NCBI RefSeq assembly: GCF_016772275.1
Contig: NZ_CP065425.1
Location: 3,960,001-4,024,000, forward strand
DNA length: 64,000 nt
Direction: 5' to 3'
From: Heyndrickxia vini
GTDB taxonomy: Bacteria > Bacillota > Bacilli > Bacillales > Bacillaceae_C
The notes under the pieces were generated by a model that made no database searches, had not been told where the DNA came from, and saw nothing but the letters and a program-made list of their open reading frames with translations. The translations under genes and the position numbers were made by a program. The first letter of the stretch is position 1. Every line of letters starts with the position of its first letter. Below, in pieces: positions 1 through 9,492 of this stretch.

Positions 1-49
1 ACTAACATTTCCGCTAAACATATTTTATCATTTCTTTATGCAAAGGAAA

Positions 50-73
50 AAGCTTGCTAATTAGTGCAAGCTT
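50..73 (-). terminator. Terminator of the sigB operon
   Basis: On the minus strand an 8-bp perfect stem (AAGCTTGC/GCAAGCTT) is followed by five T residues. The rsbX stop codon lies in the loop, so the operon ends here. Confidence 0.85.
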
Positions 74-657
74 CCGATAATAAAAGTAGAATCATCATCT
101 TTTGAGAACTGTTTATTTTTTATTTCATTTGCAATTATTTCAACCGATTGGCAACTTTTTATTAATGTTTTTGTATTATTCACCGTTAAACCATCTGTAT
201 GAAATAGAAATTTCGAATTTGGTTCATAGAAGAAACGTTGTGTGCGAATGTTTTGTGGACGTCCCGATAAAAAACCTCGTATTGGTAACGGATATATCGT
301 TTTTCCATTTGGTGTATACAAATAAAAGCGAATATTTCCTACACAACTATACTCGAACTCGCGAGTAATAAAATTCACCTTTAAAACAGCGACCGCTGCA
401 CCACGTTTTTGCGCGAGCACTTCATTGCAGCGTTTCATTAATGTTTCAACATCATCAGTTTCATTCTCTTTAACTACTTCTACCACTGCTGATGATGCTT
501 CATAAGCATAACGGCCACTGCCCAATCCATCCGCTAGAACGCATAGAAAGTATTCCTCTGTAGCGGTAAAATAGTAACTATCCCCACAAAAAGGTTTTCC
601 TTCTTTAGCTGATTGGTAAGCATAAATTTCTACCAATTCTTGCTGCAAATGTTTCAT
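61..657 (-). CDS. rsbX: Phosphoserine phosphatase RsbX
   Basis: A 198-residue PP2C-type phosphatase, last gene of the sigma-B operon. In B. subtilis RsbX dephosphorylates the stressosome proteins RsbS and RsbR and damps the environmental stress signal. Visible are CGDSYYF (about 24-30), the metal-binding ADGLGSG (42-48) and a C-terminal DDDST block near 187. Length matches the family. Its start overlaps the end of sigB by 4 bases, so the two are translationally coupled. Identification rests on both motifs and position directly after sigB. Confidence 0.93.
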   Translation of the reverse strand: MKHLQQELVEIYAYQSAKEGKPFCGDSYYFTATEEYFLCVLADGLGSGRYAYEASSAVVEVVKENETDDVETLMKRCNEVLAQKRGAAVAVLKVNFITREFEYSCVGNIRFYLYTPNGKTIYPLPIRGFLSGRPQNIRTQRFFYEPNSKFLFHTDGLTVNNTKTLIKSCQSVEIIANEIKNKQFSKDDDSTFIIGSLH

Positions 658-1451
658 ACCGATGAACTCTTCCTATCTCGTGATTCTTCATTAATTGCAT
701 CACGTAATTTCTTAATTGCTTTTCTCTGTATACGGGAAACATGCATTTGAGAAATACCTAGTTTGTCCCCCGTCTCCTTTTGACTCAAATTGTCTAGATA
801 AGTCAATTGAATAATTTTTCGCTCTCGTTCATTTAAAACATGCAGTACCTTATCAAGAACCATCCGTTGATTTACTTTTTCAAAACCTGTATCTTCCTTG
901 CCCACTATATCTAAAAGAGTAACAGTACTTCCATCAGAATCAGATTCGATGGAGTGGTCTACAGAAAGGGCATGATAACTTTTCCCCATTTCCATCGCTT
1001 CAAGAATCTCCTCTTCGGAAACATCTAACTTTGCCGCGATTTCATCAATTCGGGGGGACCGTTGTAATAAGACAGTTAGTTCTTCTGAAGTTGTTTTTAT
1101 TTTCGGGCCAAGTTCCTTAATACGACGTGGAACATGGACACTCCAAGTTTTATCACGTAAAAATCGTTTGATTTCTCCAATTATAGTTGGAATCGCAAAA
1201 GCCTCAAAGCTTTTCCCATAAGTGGCATCATAACGTCTTATCGCACCAAGTAATCCTAGTACGCCTACCTGAAAAATATCCTCCTGATAGGTTTTGCCTT
1301 TTGAATATTTCCAAGATATGGACTCCACTAAATTTTTGTAATGTGCAACGAGGGCATCCTGTGCGTCCATATCTCCGTTTTCTTGAAATATCTTTATTAA
1401 GTCATTAATTTTTTCTTTTCCATATTGATTAGGTTGAGACAATTTGGGCAT
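654..1451 (-). CDS. sigB: General stress sigma factor SigB
   Basis: RNA polymerase sigma factor of the sigma-70 B/F/G family, 265 residues from the ATG at 1451, which follows a GGTGGAG ribosome binding site; upstream codons in the frame belong to the overlap with rsbW. Region 2 (about 35-110) includes GLLGAIRRYD and FEAFAIPTI; the region 4 helix-turn-helix near the C-terminus contains SQKETGDKLGISQMHVSR. It overlaps rsbW by 23 bases. In the family it directs the general stress regulon, is held inactive by RsbW, and autoregulates through the promoter at 2269-2293. Confidence 0.97.
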   Translation of the reverse strand: MPKLSQPNQYGKEKINDLIKIFQENGDMDAQDALVAHYKNLVESISWKYSKGKTYQEDIFQVGVLGLLGAIRRYDATYGKSFEAFAIPTIIGEIKRFLRDKTWSVHVPRRIKELGPKIKTTSEELTVLLQRSPRIDEIAAKLDVSEEEILEAMEMGKSYHALSVDHSIESDSDGSTVTLLDIVGKEDTGFEKVNQRMVLDKVLHVLNERERKIIQLTYLDNLSQKETGDKLGISQMHVSRIQRKAIKKLRDAINEESRDRKSSSV

Positions 1452-1902
1452 CAGTCTCCACCTGCTCTCCTTCAAGGTATTTGGTCATTAAGACCGTTAC
1501 CCCTTCCTTATAATGAAACCTAACTTCATCCATAAGACTTTCAATTAGGTAAAGCCCCAGGCCTCCTTCACGCATAAACTCGACTTTCTCATTTTCATCA
1601 TATGGACCCGTTTCTAACTTTGTCCTTTCAATATCAAAACTTCCACCTTGATCAGCTACCATTACATCTAAGCGGTCAGGAAAAACGCTGAAACCGACAA
1701 ATATTTCCCCGACTGCCTCTTCTTTATATGCATGTTGTATTGCATTTGTAATAGCTTCGCTTGTTGCTATTTTTAAATCTTCTATCATTTCGTATCCAAA
1801 ACCCATACGACTTGCAATTCCAGAAAGGGTTAATCTTATAACCCCTATGTATTCCGGCTTTGCGGGAATCTTCATCTCGATGTAATCGAATGCCTCAACC
1901 AT
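1429..1902 (-). CDS. rsbW: Anti-sigma-B factor / serine kinase RsbW
   Basis: A 157-residue GHKL-fold kinase that binds SigB or, alternatively, phosphorylates RsbV. The ATP-binding N box (E49 to N53 in ATSEAITNA), the ADQGGSFD loop (about 83-90) and the GGLGLYLIESLMDE segment (about 112-127) are all present. Its ATG shares one base with the rsbV stop codon, and its end overlaps sigB by 23 bases. This tight coupling keeps antagonist, kinase and sigma factor in fixed proportion. Confidence 0.96.
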   Translation of the reverse strand: MVEAFDYIEMKIPAKPEYIGVIRLTLSGIASRMGFGYEMIEDLKIATSEAITNAIQHAYKEEAVGEIFVGFSVFPDRLDVMVADQGGSFDIERTKLETGPYDENEKVEFMREGGLGLYLIESLMDEVRFHYKEGVTVLMTKYLEGEQVETDAQIVST

Positions 1903-2231
1903 TATACTCCACCCTCTACCTCGGTATAAATTTCCATAATATTAGTTAAACCTGTAATATCGAATAATCTTTTTAATCTTTCAGATAAACCACTTAGATA
2001 TAGTTTTCCGTTATTTGCGCGGATGCTTTTGAATAGACCTACAAAAACACCTAAACCTGTACTATCCATATAAGAAACATCCGATAAATCAATCGACATC
2101 CATATTTCTGTTTTTTCACCATAAGGCACAAGGGATTCCCTTAACTTTGGCGCAGTATAAGCATCGATTTCTCCATTAATTTTAACTAGAACATGATTTT
2201 CACTTTCTTGAATATCAATTGATATATTCAT
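1902..2231 (-). CDS. rsbV: Anti-anti-sigma factor RsbV
   Basis: A 109-residue single STAS-domain protein starting at the ATG at 2231, preceded by GAGGTG at 6-base spacing. The phosphorylatable serine is S57 in SYMDSTGLGVF. Unphosphorylated RsbV binds RsbW and frees SigB. The gene follows rsbU after a 66-base gap that contains a sigma-B promoter, so rsbV-rsbW-sigB-rsbX can be transcribed separately from the upstream stressosome genes. Confidence 0.96.
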   Translation of the reverse strand: MNISIDIQESENHVLVKINGEIDAYTAPKLRESLVPYGEKTEIWMSIDLSDVSYMDSTGLGVFVGLFKSIRANNGKLYLSGLSERLKRLFDITGLTNIMEIYTEVEGGV

Positions 2232-2268
2232 AACGTTCACCTCATTAAACGTTTATTCTTTCTCTTCT

Positions 2269-2293
2269 TTACCCGTATAAAATAATGCTAAAC
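2269..2293 (-). promoter_or_regulatory. Sigma-B autoregulatory promoter before rsbV
   Basis: Minus strand reads GTTTAG, 13 bases, GGGTAA, close to the sigma-B consensus GTTTaa-N12-14-GGGTat. It sits between rsbU and rsbV, the same place as the autoregulatory promoter in B. subtilis. Confidence 0.85.
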
Positions 2294-2297
2294 CTAT

Positions 2298-3305
2298 TTA
2301 ATTAATTCTTTTTAAAATAATTAAAGTAAAATCATCTCGAAGCTGAAAAGCTTGAAGTCTTTCCAACTCTTTATACACATTAATTACAATTTCTTGTGCA
2401 GATAAATGGAGATTTTTCGCAATTAAACGGGTCAACGTGTTTCGTTCTATAAATCCTTCATTTGTTCGACACTCGGTAACACCGTCCGAAAGCAAAATAA
2501 TGAGATCATCTTTTTGAATGAATTTTTCATATTGGTGATAATTCGTTTTCTTTTCTATTCCAAGCAGTAATCCTTTTGCATATAAGTCTGTGAACTCTCG
2601 TTTGTTAGAATCATAATAAAATCCCGGCTCATGTCCCGCGGATGAATAGTACAAACGATGATTCACCGGATTATACAATCCATAAAACATCGTAATAAAC
2701 ATATTCGGGTCCACATTTTGTTCAACAACTCTATTTAAGCTTTCTAGAATAATGTGGGGCTCACCATTCCCTTGTAAACTATCCATCGCATACTTAATCA
2801 TAGACATACATAATGCAGCAGGAATTCCTTTTCCTATAACATCTGCAATAGCAACACCGATGCATCCGTTTTCATCCTTTACAAAGTGAAAATAATCCCC
2901 ACTCATATGTTTAGCAGGGACACTAATCGCCCCTATATCCAAAAAGTCTGTTTTTGGAACTTTTGTCCCTAATAACGTTTTTTGCATACTAGCAGCAACT
3001 TCTATTTCCGTTTTCAACTCTTGTTGTTGAAATCTTAAACTTTGATGTTCTCTGTAAGCTAATCCATATCCCATCATTAATTCAAGAAGAACATCAAAGG
3101 ACTTAAGAAGACTACTGGATTGATTCGGTTCAACTTCGAGCATAACCGTACGGTGCCAATTAATAATTTCCTCCGGAGATATACGATGTTCGATCGATTT
3201 CCGGCTAAGCTTTTGGGCTTGGTACAAAACTTGTTCATCTTGATTGTCTAAATAACTTCTTATAATCTCTTTATATTTTTGTTCAAGTACTGTTTTAGAG
3301 TCCAT
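2298..3305 (-). CDS. rsbU: Phosphatase RsbU, RsbT-activated
   Basis: A 335-residue PP2C-like phosphatase that dephosphorylates RsbV when activated by RsbT. The N-terminal 80 or so residues match the RsbT-binding helical domain; a short linker with coiled-coil character (QQQELKTEIEVAASMQ, about 93-108) leads to the SpoIIE-type catalytic domain with GDYF (136-139), ADVIGKG (154-160) and LLSDGVTE near 275. It follows rsbT with a 12-base gap. Confidence 0.95.
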   Translation of the reverse strand: MDSKTVLEQKYKEIIRSYLDNQDEQVLYQAQKLSRKSIEHRISPEEIINWHRTVMLEVEPNQSSSLLKSFDVLLELMMGYGLAYREHQSLRFQQQELKTEIEVAASMQKTLLGTKVPKTDFLDIGAISVPAKHMSGDYFHFVKDENGCIGVAIADVIGKGIPAALCMSMIKYAMDSLQGNGEPHIILESLNRVVEQNVDPNMFITMFYGLYNPVNHRLYYSSAGHEPGFYYDSNKREFTDLYAKGLLLGIEKKTNYHQYEKFIQKDDLIILLSDGVTECRTNEGFIERNTLTRLIAKNLHLSAQEIVINVYKELERLQAFQLRDDFTLIILKRIN

Positions 3306-3317
3306 AATTACTCCTTT

Positions 3318-3719
3318 CTAGCGGAGCCATTTGATCGCTATAATCGTCGTACCCTTGCTTGGTGTTGAATCTATATCAAATTCGTCCATAAGGCGTTTGA
3401 CCCCTGGCAAACCAGCACCTAAGCCACCTGACGTGGAGAAACCATCCTCCATTACTTTTCGGATATCCTTAATTCCAGGTCCATCATCTTTCGCAATGAT
3501 TTTCAACCCGATTTTTCCATCTTTAATATCTTTTTCAATGCAAATTTGTCCTTGACCGGCATAAAGAAATATATTTCTTGCCAATTCACTAATAGCTGTT
3601 GTAATTCTTGCTTGGTCAACTATTCCAAAGTGCAACTCTTTAGCCACGTTACGTCCCAATTGACGAACCGCAACGATGTCCCACTCATTTAATATCTTTA
3701 CGCAGGATTGGAACTCCAT
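3318..3719 (-). CDS. rsbT: Stressosome switch kinase RsbT
   Basis: A 133-residue GHKL kinase. E45 and N49 form the N box, DDGPG is at 78-82 and GLGAGLPG at 99-106. In the family RsbT is held in the stressosome by RsbS and RsbR, phosphorylates them under stress, then leaves to activate RsbU. It lies 4 bases after rsbS and directly before rsbU, the canonical order. Confidence 0.95.
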   Translation of the reverse strand: MEFQSCVKILNEWDIVAVRQLGRNVAKELHFGIVDQARITTAISELARNIFLYAGQGQICIEKDIKDGKIGLKIIAKDDGPGIKDIRKVMEDGFSTSGGLGAGLPGVKRLMDEFDIDSTPSKGTTIIAIKWLR

Positions 3720-3723
3720 AAAG

Positions 3724-4080
3724 TTAATCCCCCAGTTCCTGTTGTAATTTCTCTAAACCATTATCTAGGTCTATTGCAGTTAGGACATCCTCTAGCCTAA
3801 TCCCCAGTTCAATCAAGGTTATTGCGACGGCTGGCTGAATCCCAGTAATGACAACTTTAGCCCCCATAAGTTTTGACATACTTATGACATCTCCAAGAAC
3901 CTTCGCGATAAAAGAGTCGATAAAATCGATGGATGTAATATCTATTACTACACCACGTGCACTTGTTGCATGAATTTTATGTAATAGATCCTCCTGAAAC
4001 TCTAATGCCGTTTGATCATCCAGTTCCCATTGAATGGATATTAGCAAACAATCTTTTAGTTTTAAAATCGGTATCCTCAC
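3724..4080 (-). CDS. rsbS: Stressosome scaffold protein RsbS
   Basis: A 118-residue STAS-domain antagonist of RsbT. The GTG at 4080 is the chosen start: GGAGGG lies 6 bases upstream, and GTGA overlaps the rsbR stop. A longer reading from 4095 would begin inside that ribosome binding site. The conserved phosphoacceptor is S56 in [12 protein letters not shown]. The central [15 protein letters not shown] is nearly identical to my recollection of the B. subtilis protein. Confidence 0.95.
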   Translation of the reverse strand: MRIPILKLKDCLLISIQWELDDQTALEFQEDLLHKIHATSARGVVIDITSIDFIDSFIAKVLGDVISMSKLMGAKVVITGIQPAVAITLIELGIRLEDVLTAIDLDNGLEKLQQELGD

Positions 4081-4910
4081 AGTGCACCCTCCCACTTCAC
4101 AATTTTTCGATTTGTTATTTCCAATGCTTTCTCTATGCCTTTTCTTAATGTACTCGTTGTTATGATTTGTGACAAATTAATTCCTAGGTTTACGATTGTT
4201 TGTGCAATTTCAGGGCGGATTCCTACTAACATACATTTGGCGCCTACTAAACGAACTGCATCTGCTGCTTGAATAATATGATGAGCAACCATCGTATCGA
4301 CTACGGGAACACCGGTAATATCGATTAACACGACTTCAGCACGATGTTTCACCACCCCGTTTAATAGGTTTTCCATAATCTGTTTCGCTCTTTCGGTATC
4401 GATTGTCCCAACAAGAGGCATAACCGATATTTTTTCAAATACAGGAATTAATGGTGCTGATAATTCTTGGAGAGCAATTTTTTGTAAAGAAACGGTCCTT
4501 TCCCAAGTACTGTTATATGCTTTAATGATTTCATTATTTATAGGAGTCATCCAATTTTCAAAAATGGTAAAATACTCGAGTTTCTTCTCCGAAGAAAACA
4601 ATTTAGTTTCATTTACCTTTTCAAAAATTACTTTATTTAATGTAGATATACCAGAAGTAACAAAAGTTAAAGGCCAACCAAGTTGAACAAGCCTTTCTGC
4701 AAAATCAGTAAGTTTCTCGTTATAGTTTTCACTTGAATCCGTTAATCTCGATAATATGACATTAACAAATTCACTGCTTGTATTAACAAACACCTGATCG
4801 GAAACAACATTTATAAAACGCTCGTCCTCGTCACTTTTCATTCGTTTCATCCACTCATCTAGAATCTCATCTTTATGAGTAGGGATATATTCTACTAAAA
4901 AATTGTACAC
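4077..4910 (-). CDS. rsbRA: Stressosome sensor protein RsbR (RsbRA type)
   Basis: A 277-residue protein with an N-terminal non-heme globin-like domain (about 1-130) and a C-terminal STAS domain (about 150-270). Threonines matching the two B. subtilis phosphorylation sites lie in VGTIDTERA and TGVPVVDTM. The GTG start follows AGGAGAGG. It is the first gene of the stressosome operon and overlaps rsbS by 4 bases. A weak TTGATA-17-AGATAA pair lies upstream but is not convincing. This is the only RsbR paralogue in the window. Confidence 0.94.
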   Translation of the reverse strand: MYNFLVEYIPTHKDEILDEWMKRMKSDEDERFINVVSDQVFVNTSSEFVNVILSRLTDSSENYNEKLTDFAERLVQLGWPLTFVTSGISTLNKVIFEKVNETKLFSSEKKLEYFTIFENWMTPINNEIIKAYNSTWERTVSLQKIALQELSAPLIPVFEKISVMPLVGTIDTERAKQIMENLLNGVVKHRAEVVLIDITGVPVVDTMVAHHIIQAADAVRLVGAKCMLVGIRPEIAQTIVNLGINLSQIITTSTLRKGIEKALEITNRKIVKWEGAL

Positions 4911-5074
4911 TACGACCTCTCCTATCTAAAAATCTATTTCTAATTATTCCCTCTTTTATCTTTTAACTATATTTATGTTATCAAAAAATAAATAACTAAA
5001 ATATTTTTCTCCTCAAAACTCCCGAAAAATAGGACATTTTTCCCACCGCCTCCATCCTTTATACCTATAAAAAA

Positions 5075-5103
5075 AAGAAACCCCCATATCTTGAGTGTTT
5101 CTT
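5075..5103 (-). terminator. Terminator after ndoA (mazF)
   Basis: On the minus strand a 7-bp stem (AAGAAAC/GTTTCTT) is followed by a run of eight T. It separates the toxin-antitoxin operon from rsbR. Confidence 0.75.
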
Positions 5104-5119
5104 GTTTGATTCGTACATA

Positions 5120-5470
5120 TTAAAATTCTATAAGTCCTAAACTAATTTGTAATGCATCGTCCACTTTTTCCATCATTTCTTCGTCTAAATGTGTGATTTT
5201 GTCTGTTAAGCGTTGTTTATCAATTGTGCGAATTTGTTCAAGCAAAATAACAGAATCGCGTTCAAAGCCATAACGCTTTGCATCAATTTCAACATGTGTA
5301 GGAAGTTTTGCCTTTTGGATTTGCGCTGTAATAGCAGCAACAATTACAGTGGGACTAAACCGATTCCCAATGTCGTTTTGGATGACTAAAACAGGACGGA
5401 CTCCGCCTTGTTCGGAACCGACAACAGGGGAAAGGTCAGCAAAATACACGTCACCACGCTTAACAATCAA
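5120..5470 (-). CDS. ndoA: Endoribonuclease toxin NdoA (MazF / EndoA)
   Basis: A 116-residue MazF/PemK-fold mRNA interferase; the B. subtilis enzyme cleaves RNA at UACAU. Typical features are the N-terminal [20 protein letters not shown] loop (4-23), RPVLVIQND and [14 protein letters not shown]. The TTG start at 5470 lies just after the antitoxin stop and gives the usual MIVKRGD N-terminus. Context is ndoAI-ndoA upstream of rsbR, as in B. subtilis. The full domain is intact. Confidence 0.95.
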   Translation of the reverse strand: MIVKRGDVYFADLSPVVGSEQGGVRPVLVIQNDIGNRFSPTVIVAAITAQIQKAKLPTHVEIDAKRYGFERDSVILLEQIRTIDKQRLTDKITHLDEEMMEKVDDALQISLGLIEF

Positions 5471-5474
5471 AGGA

Positions 5475-5756
5475 CTAACCCCCGCTTACTAAGCGTTCTA
5501 CTGTATGTTCTGCTTCGTATTCTGCTTGAATCGCCTCAGATGCAATCGCTAAATTAATTTTAGCCATTTCCATGTAGCCACGTCTCATTGATTCACGAAT
5601 TTGTCTTTTTTTACGCTCACGCAGATACATTTTTGTAGCGCGATAAATAAATTCATTACGATTCATATTCTCTTGTTCTGCAAATCCATCAAGTTCTATT
5701 AACAATTGTTGCGGTAACCGAATTAATATTTCTGTTGTTGCGCTGGATTCAGACAC
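5475..5756 (-). CDS. ndoAI: Antitoxin NdoAI (MazE-like / EndoAI)
   Basis: A 93-residue ribbon-helix-helix antitoxin of NdoA. The N-terminal third ([15 protein letters not shown], about 11-25) is the DNA-binding and dimerisation part; the C-terminal half with [12 protein letters not shown] and the terminal TVERLVSGG is the toxin-binding part and is strongly conserved. The GTG start follows GGAGGTG. It ends 4 bases before ndoA. Promoter at 5807-5834. Confidence 0.93.
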   Translation of the reverse strand: MSESSATTEILIRLPQQLLIELDGFAEQENMNRNEFIYRATKMYLRERKKRQIRESMRRGYMEMAKINLAIASEAIQAEYEAEHTVERLVSGG

Positions 5757-5806
5757 AAACTACACCTCCACCAATCACTACACACCGATTCTTAAATACC
5801 AATTTA

Positions 5807-5834
5807 ATAATACCACCAAATTTACTATATGCAA
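5807..5834 (-). promoter_or_regulatory. Sigma-A promoter for ndoAI-ndoA
   Basis: Minus strand TTGCAT, 16 bases, TATTAT, with an extended -10 (TGG before TATTAT), 51 bases upstream of the antitoxin start. Confidence 0.6.
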
Positions 5835-5929
5835 ATATATTTTAAGCATTCCTAAGTATTATCGCCAAAAAAATCTATTAAATATGCAATTGGTTAAAAT
5901 AATTTTCTGCACTTATATTATAAAAGCAC

Positions 5930-7087
5930 TCATAATAAACGATTATCCACTTCAATAATCTCCCCATGTTGAATGTACACTCTAGGAATTCTTGTTGAAA
6001 TTAAACATGGTATTTCATAATTGATGGATTCAAGTTTTTTTGCTATCTCATCGATAGTGATGGATTCATTTCCTTGTTTACCAATTAATGTTGCTTTTGT
6101 TCCAATAGGTACTTCTCGTTTAAGTTTTATCATACATTGATCCATACAAACGCGGCCTACAATTGGCACTCTTTCTCCTTCTACCAGCACCTCTTGGCCT
6201 TGTAATTTACGGATCCATCCGTCAGCATACCCTATTTGGAGTGTTCCTATCCACTCCTCTTGCTCTGATTTATAGACAGAACCGTAGCTAATTCCTTCAC
6301 CCGGTTGAACCTTTTTCACATTTGAAATTCTCGTATGGAGTGAAAACACCTCATTCAATGGAAACGGAAGAACGCTTTTCATTTCTTCGGATGGGGATAG
6401 CCCATACATACCAATCCCATATCTTACCGCGTTAAAATCCGATTGATCAAAACGTAAGGTTGTAGCACTATTGGCGCAATGGACCAATGGAGGCTTTTTA
6501 TTTAATGCTGCTACCATTTCTTTAAATTTAAAAAGCTGTTGTTTATAGTATTGTTGATCAAGTTCATCCGCGGTAGCAAAATGAGTAAATACCCCCTCAA
6601 ATTGAAAGCAATCTGAGTGATGAAGAAATGATTCAATCTCTAATAAATCACTTATTTCCCTTACACCTATTCTTCCCATCCCAGTATCACATTTTACATG
6701 GACAAGAAGCTTCTGTTCTTTCTTCAAGTGCATTTCTGCTTGTTCTAGCCACTCTTTTTGGAAAACGGTTAATGAAATCTTGTATTGGGCTGCTATATGT
6801 GCATCTGTCGGCCTACTTGCTCCTAAAACAAGAATAGGTGACATGATTCCTTTTTTTCTTAGTGAAATAGCTTCATCCAGAAAAGCAACTGCTAATCCGT
6901 AGGCACCTGCTTGTAGTGCAGCCCTACCAATTTGCACATCTCCATGTCCATAAGCGTTTGCTTTCACTACCGCAAAAACCTTTATTTCACTAGGTAAGTG
7001 TTTTTCAACTTGTTCTACATTCTTTGTCAATTGGTCCAAATCGATTTCGACCCACGTATCACGAAAAAAAGGTGTTATTTCATTCAT
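5930..7087 (-). CDS. alr: Alanine racemase
   Basis: PLP-dependent interconversion of L- and D-alanine for peptidoglycan synthesis, 385 residues from the ATG at 7087 (GGGAAG upstream; a GTG nine bases earlier is an alternative). PLP binds K42 in [10 protein letters not shown]; the second catalytic residue is the tyrosine in ISYGSVY of the C-terminal beta domain. GRIGVRE and [11 protein letters not shown] are further family blocks. It stands alone between ydcC and ndoAI, the B. subtilis alrA position. Confidence 0.95.
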   Translation of the reverse strand: MNEITPFFRDTWVEIDLDQLTKNVEQVEKHLPSEIKVFAVVKANAYGHGDVQIGRAALQAGAYGLAVAFLDEAISLRKKGIMSPILVLGASRPTDAHIAAQYKISLTVFQKEWLEQAEMHLKKEQKLLVHVKCDTGMGRIGVREISDLLEIESFLHHSDCFQFEGVFTHFATADELDQQYYKQQLFKFKEMVAALNKKPPLVHCANSATTLRFDQSDFNAVRYGIGMYGLSPSEEMKSVLPFPLNEVFSLHTRISNVKKVQPGEGISYGSVYKSEQEEWIGTLQIGYADGWIRKLQGQEVLVEGERVPIVGRVCMDQCMIKLKREVPIGTKATLIGKQGNESITIDEIAKKLESINYEIPCLISTRIPRVYIQHGEIIEVDNRLL

Positions 7088-7160
7088 TCCATCCACTTCC
7101 CTAATTATCCTATATGATTATTTTCATAATTATTTAAACATATAATAGACAAAAAAGAAA

Positions 7161-7185
7161 ACAGGTTCTTTATAGATGAACCTGT
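7161..7185 (-). terminator. Terminator after ydcC
   Basis: Minus strand 8-bp perfect stem ACAGGTTC/GAACCTGT followed by TTTTCTTTTTT. Confidence 0.85.
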
Positions 7186-7230
7186 CTACATAATATTGTT
7201 TACTATTCTTTTATGTTATATTTCATCCAT

Positions 7231-8253
7231 TTATTTCACAGGTTCTGATTGTACCGATTGAGCCACTTCTATTAATTCCTTTTCTGTTAGCTCCTTTGAT
7301 GCAATCATATAATCAACACCATCTTGGGTCCAAGAAATGGAGTTTTTTGTTAATGTTCCGATAGCAAATCCTAAATCTACCATATCAGCGTCGTCTACTG
7401 ATGTAGGAATCATCGTTGCAGTTTGCACGATTTCCGCCTTTTCTTGTATCATCGTAAACGACTTTTCGCCAGTATAAGTTAATACTACTCGTTTCCCATT
7501 TTCCGTATTAATTTCTTTTTCATCTAATAGAGTTGTATCACCAATTTTCGCAGTAGGATATTTCACCGTTAACTCTGTTCCTTCTGGTTTTGCACTGGCA
7601 GGTATTTCATCTAATATAGAGCTCGTTAAATTTTTATCAGTATCAAATGCATTGTTATCGAATTTCGCATTAAAATCCACTTTTGTAAATTGTACAGAAA
7701 CTAATGTTTTACGATCCGTATCCATAACCTTCACACTTTTTGGAGACAAGTTTCTTTTGTTAAAAACAATTTCCTGATAAGGTAACATTTTGTTGTTTTG
7801 GTAACGAGTCTTTGTTTCAAATACGTATTGATCTTTAGTTGATTTAAACGTTGCATCTTTATCCATTAGAATATCTTTTACAAGTGATTCAAATAAGTAT
7901 GCTTGGCTACTATTTTGCGGCCACTCACTTTGGAATTTATAACTTTTATTAAGAGCGGGTGTTAAAACATACACCCCTTCTTTATTTCTTAAAATCATTT
8001 GACTTTGCTCTTTTACATCATTTTTCAAAAGTACTCGATAAAAGTTTGGCTTATTATGCCAAATTTCAATATCATAAGTTTGTGGTTCATTTCCTACTTG
8101 CAACGTCATTTTCGCTTTTGCCTTATACCCTTTTAAGTCTTCCATCTTTTCTTTTAAATTTCCTACTACATCTTCTTGCGACTTGGATCCACAAGCTGAT
8201 AGTACGACCATTACTGCAAGAGCCATTACAAGCATCCAAACCTTTCTTTTCAT
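7231..8253 (-). CDS. ydcC: LolA-like lipoprotein YdcC
   Basis: A 340-residue lipoprotein. The ATG at 8253 follows AAGGGG and gives a signal peptide (MKRKVWMLVMALAVMVV) with lipobox LSAC, so the mature protein is anchored to the outer face of the membrane. The rest resembles the LolA/LppX beta fold (DUF4367 at the C-terminus in B. subtilis YdcC, a sporulation-associated protein). An upstream in-frame start lacks a ribosome site and would spoil the signal peptide. Substrate is unknown. Confidence 0.85.
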   Translation of the reverse strand: MKRKVWMLVMALAVMVVLSACGSKSQEDVVGNLKEKMEDLKGYKAKAKMTLQVGNEPQTYDIEIWHNKPNFYRVLLKNDVKEQSQMILRNKEGVYVLTPALNKSYKFQSEWPQNSSQAYLFESLVKDILMDKDATFKSTKDQYVFETKTRYQNNKMLPYQEIVFNKRNLSPKSVKVMDTDRKTLVSVQFTKVDFNAKFDNNAFDTDKNLTSSILDEIPASAKPEGTELTVKYPTAKIGDTTLLDEKEINTENGKRVVLTYTGEKSFTMIQEKAEIVQTATMIPTSVDDADMVDLGFAIGTLTKNSISWTQDGVDYMIASKELTEKELIEVAQSVQSEPVK

Positions 8254-8461
8254 CCCTTCAACCCCTTCATAGTGTAATATTCGTTGGTGAAGAGAAAGGC
8301 CCGCATAAATCAATTACCAAAAGTCTCCAAACGACTTTCATCATCTTTTGTGCTGAACAGCCGATGAACTAATAGCAATGTTCAAATAAGCCTTGTCTCT
8401 CCTATCGCACTATGAATATATGAGACAACCTTTGGGAATATGCGAAAAGGAGCAGTAATTT

Positions 8462-8815
8462 TTAAATTGTCTCGATGACAACTTGAGCGGCCGCAAATTG
8501 CTTACTGTGTGTGATGGAAAGATGAACTCCCTTTTCATGTGGCTTCCGAAAGTAAGGCTTTCCATTGTTATCTACCATAATCTCCATATCTTGCAAAGAA
8601 AGTTCTTTCCCAATGCCCGTTCCCATCGCTTTTGAAAATGCTTCTTTAGCTGCAAATCTTCCTGCTAAGTATTCAGACTTTCTTGATTCTTTTAGTTTTA
8701 AATATAGTTTCAATTCATTTTCTGTTAAAATTTTTTCTGGAAAACGCTGTTGGCGGTTTCTTAATTGATGTATTCTGTCAATTTCAATAATATCTATCCC
8801 TATCCCTTGAATCAT
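8462..8815 (-). CDS. acpS: Holo-[acyl-carrier-protein] synthase
   Basis: Transfers 4'-phosphopantetheine from CoA to apo-ACP, activating it for fatty acid synthesis. 117 residues from the ATG at 8815, matching the family N-terminus (MIQGIGIDI); a TTG nine bases upstream is less likely. Mg-binding D8 and E58 (in GRFAAKEAFSKA) are present, as is the C-terminal HLSITHSKQFAAA block. Transcribed divergently from the rhomboid gene, 74 bases apart. Confidence 0.94.
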   Translation of the reverse strand: MIQGIGIDIIEIDRIHQLRNRQQRFPEKILTENELKLYLKLKESRKSEYLAGRFAAKEAFSKAMGTGIGKELSLQDMEIMVDNNGKPYFRKPHEKGVHLSITHSKQFAAAQVVIETI

Positions 8816-8889
8816 TTTAGTCAATCCCTTCTATCACTTTAAATTGCTGCATATGATGTACAAGACTTTTTGCGAGAGGAGTAAACTCT

Positions 8890-9492
8890 ATGTTTATTCG
8901 TAACGAAGGTTTCTTTCAATATATAAAAAGTTACCCAATCATAAGCATGATTATTTTATTACAGGTATTGTTGTTCATAATGAATTTTATCCCATTTGTC
9001 CCCCACAAATACATTTTTCAATGCTTATCTGGAGTAAATCTATATATTGCAGATGGACAATATTGGCGACTCATTACCCCCATTTTCGTACATGCAAGTT
9101 TTACACATTTACTATTTAATTCATTTTCCCTCCTCATTTTTGGACCATTTTTAGAAAGATTAGTAGGAAAAATGATGTTCTGCGCATTATATCTTATTTG
9201 TGGAGTACTTGGGAATATCGCTACATTTTTTTTACTACCACTTACTTATAGCCATGTAGGTGCCAGTGGAGCAATTTTTGGTTTATTTGGCATCTATTTA
9301 GCGATGTTCGTTTTAAAAAAACATGTGTTGACCATGTCTATTAAACAAGTAATAATACCCATTGTTGTCATTGCCCTCATTATGACTTTCCTTGAACCAA
9401 ATGTGAATATTATCTCGCATATTTTTGGAATATTGTCCGGCTATTTGATTGGAATAATATATTTTACTACCAGAAAAAAGGGCATCTATTAA
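8890..9492 (+). CDS. ydcA: Rhomboid intramembrane serine protease (YdcA type)
   Basis: A 200-residue polytopic membrane protease with about six membrane helices. The catalytic dyad is S126 in GASGAIFG and H177 in ISHIFG; H68, H73 and N77 (HASFTHLLFN) are the conserved helix-2 residues. Start ATG follows GAGAGGAG at 8 bases. It is the only plus-strand gene in the first 17 kb. Its stop codon lies in a bidirectional terminator shared with ydbT. Substrates are unknown. Confidence 0.92.
   Translation: MFIRNEGFFQYIKSYPIISMIILLQVLLFIMNFIPFVPHKYIFQCLSGVNLYIADGQYWRLITPIFVHASFTHLLFNSFSLLIFGPFLERLVGKMMFCALYLICGVLGNIATFFLLPLTYSHVGASGAIFGLFGIYLAMFVLKKHVLTMSIKQVIIPIVVIALIMTFLEPNVNIISHIFGILSGYLIGIIYFTTRKKGIY

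Noticed and set aside
4940-4990. Sigma-B-like sequence (GTTAAA ... GGGAAT) upstream of rsbR
   Set aside because: Spacer of 10 bases is too short for sigma-B.
7959-8372. Plus-strand open frame of 137 codons opposite ydcC
   Set aside because: Antisense shadow; hydrophobic low-complexity product and no ribosome site.
8254-8461. Search for a small RNA or ORF between ydcC and acpS
   Set aside because: No ORF with ribosome site; only a 5-bp hairpin after acpS. Probably just the ydcC promoter region.
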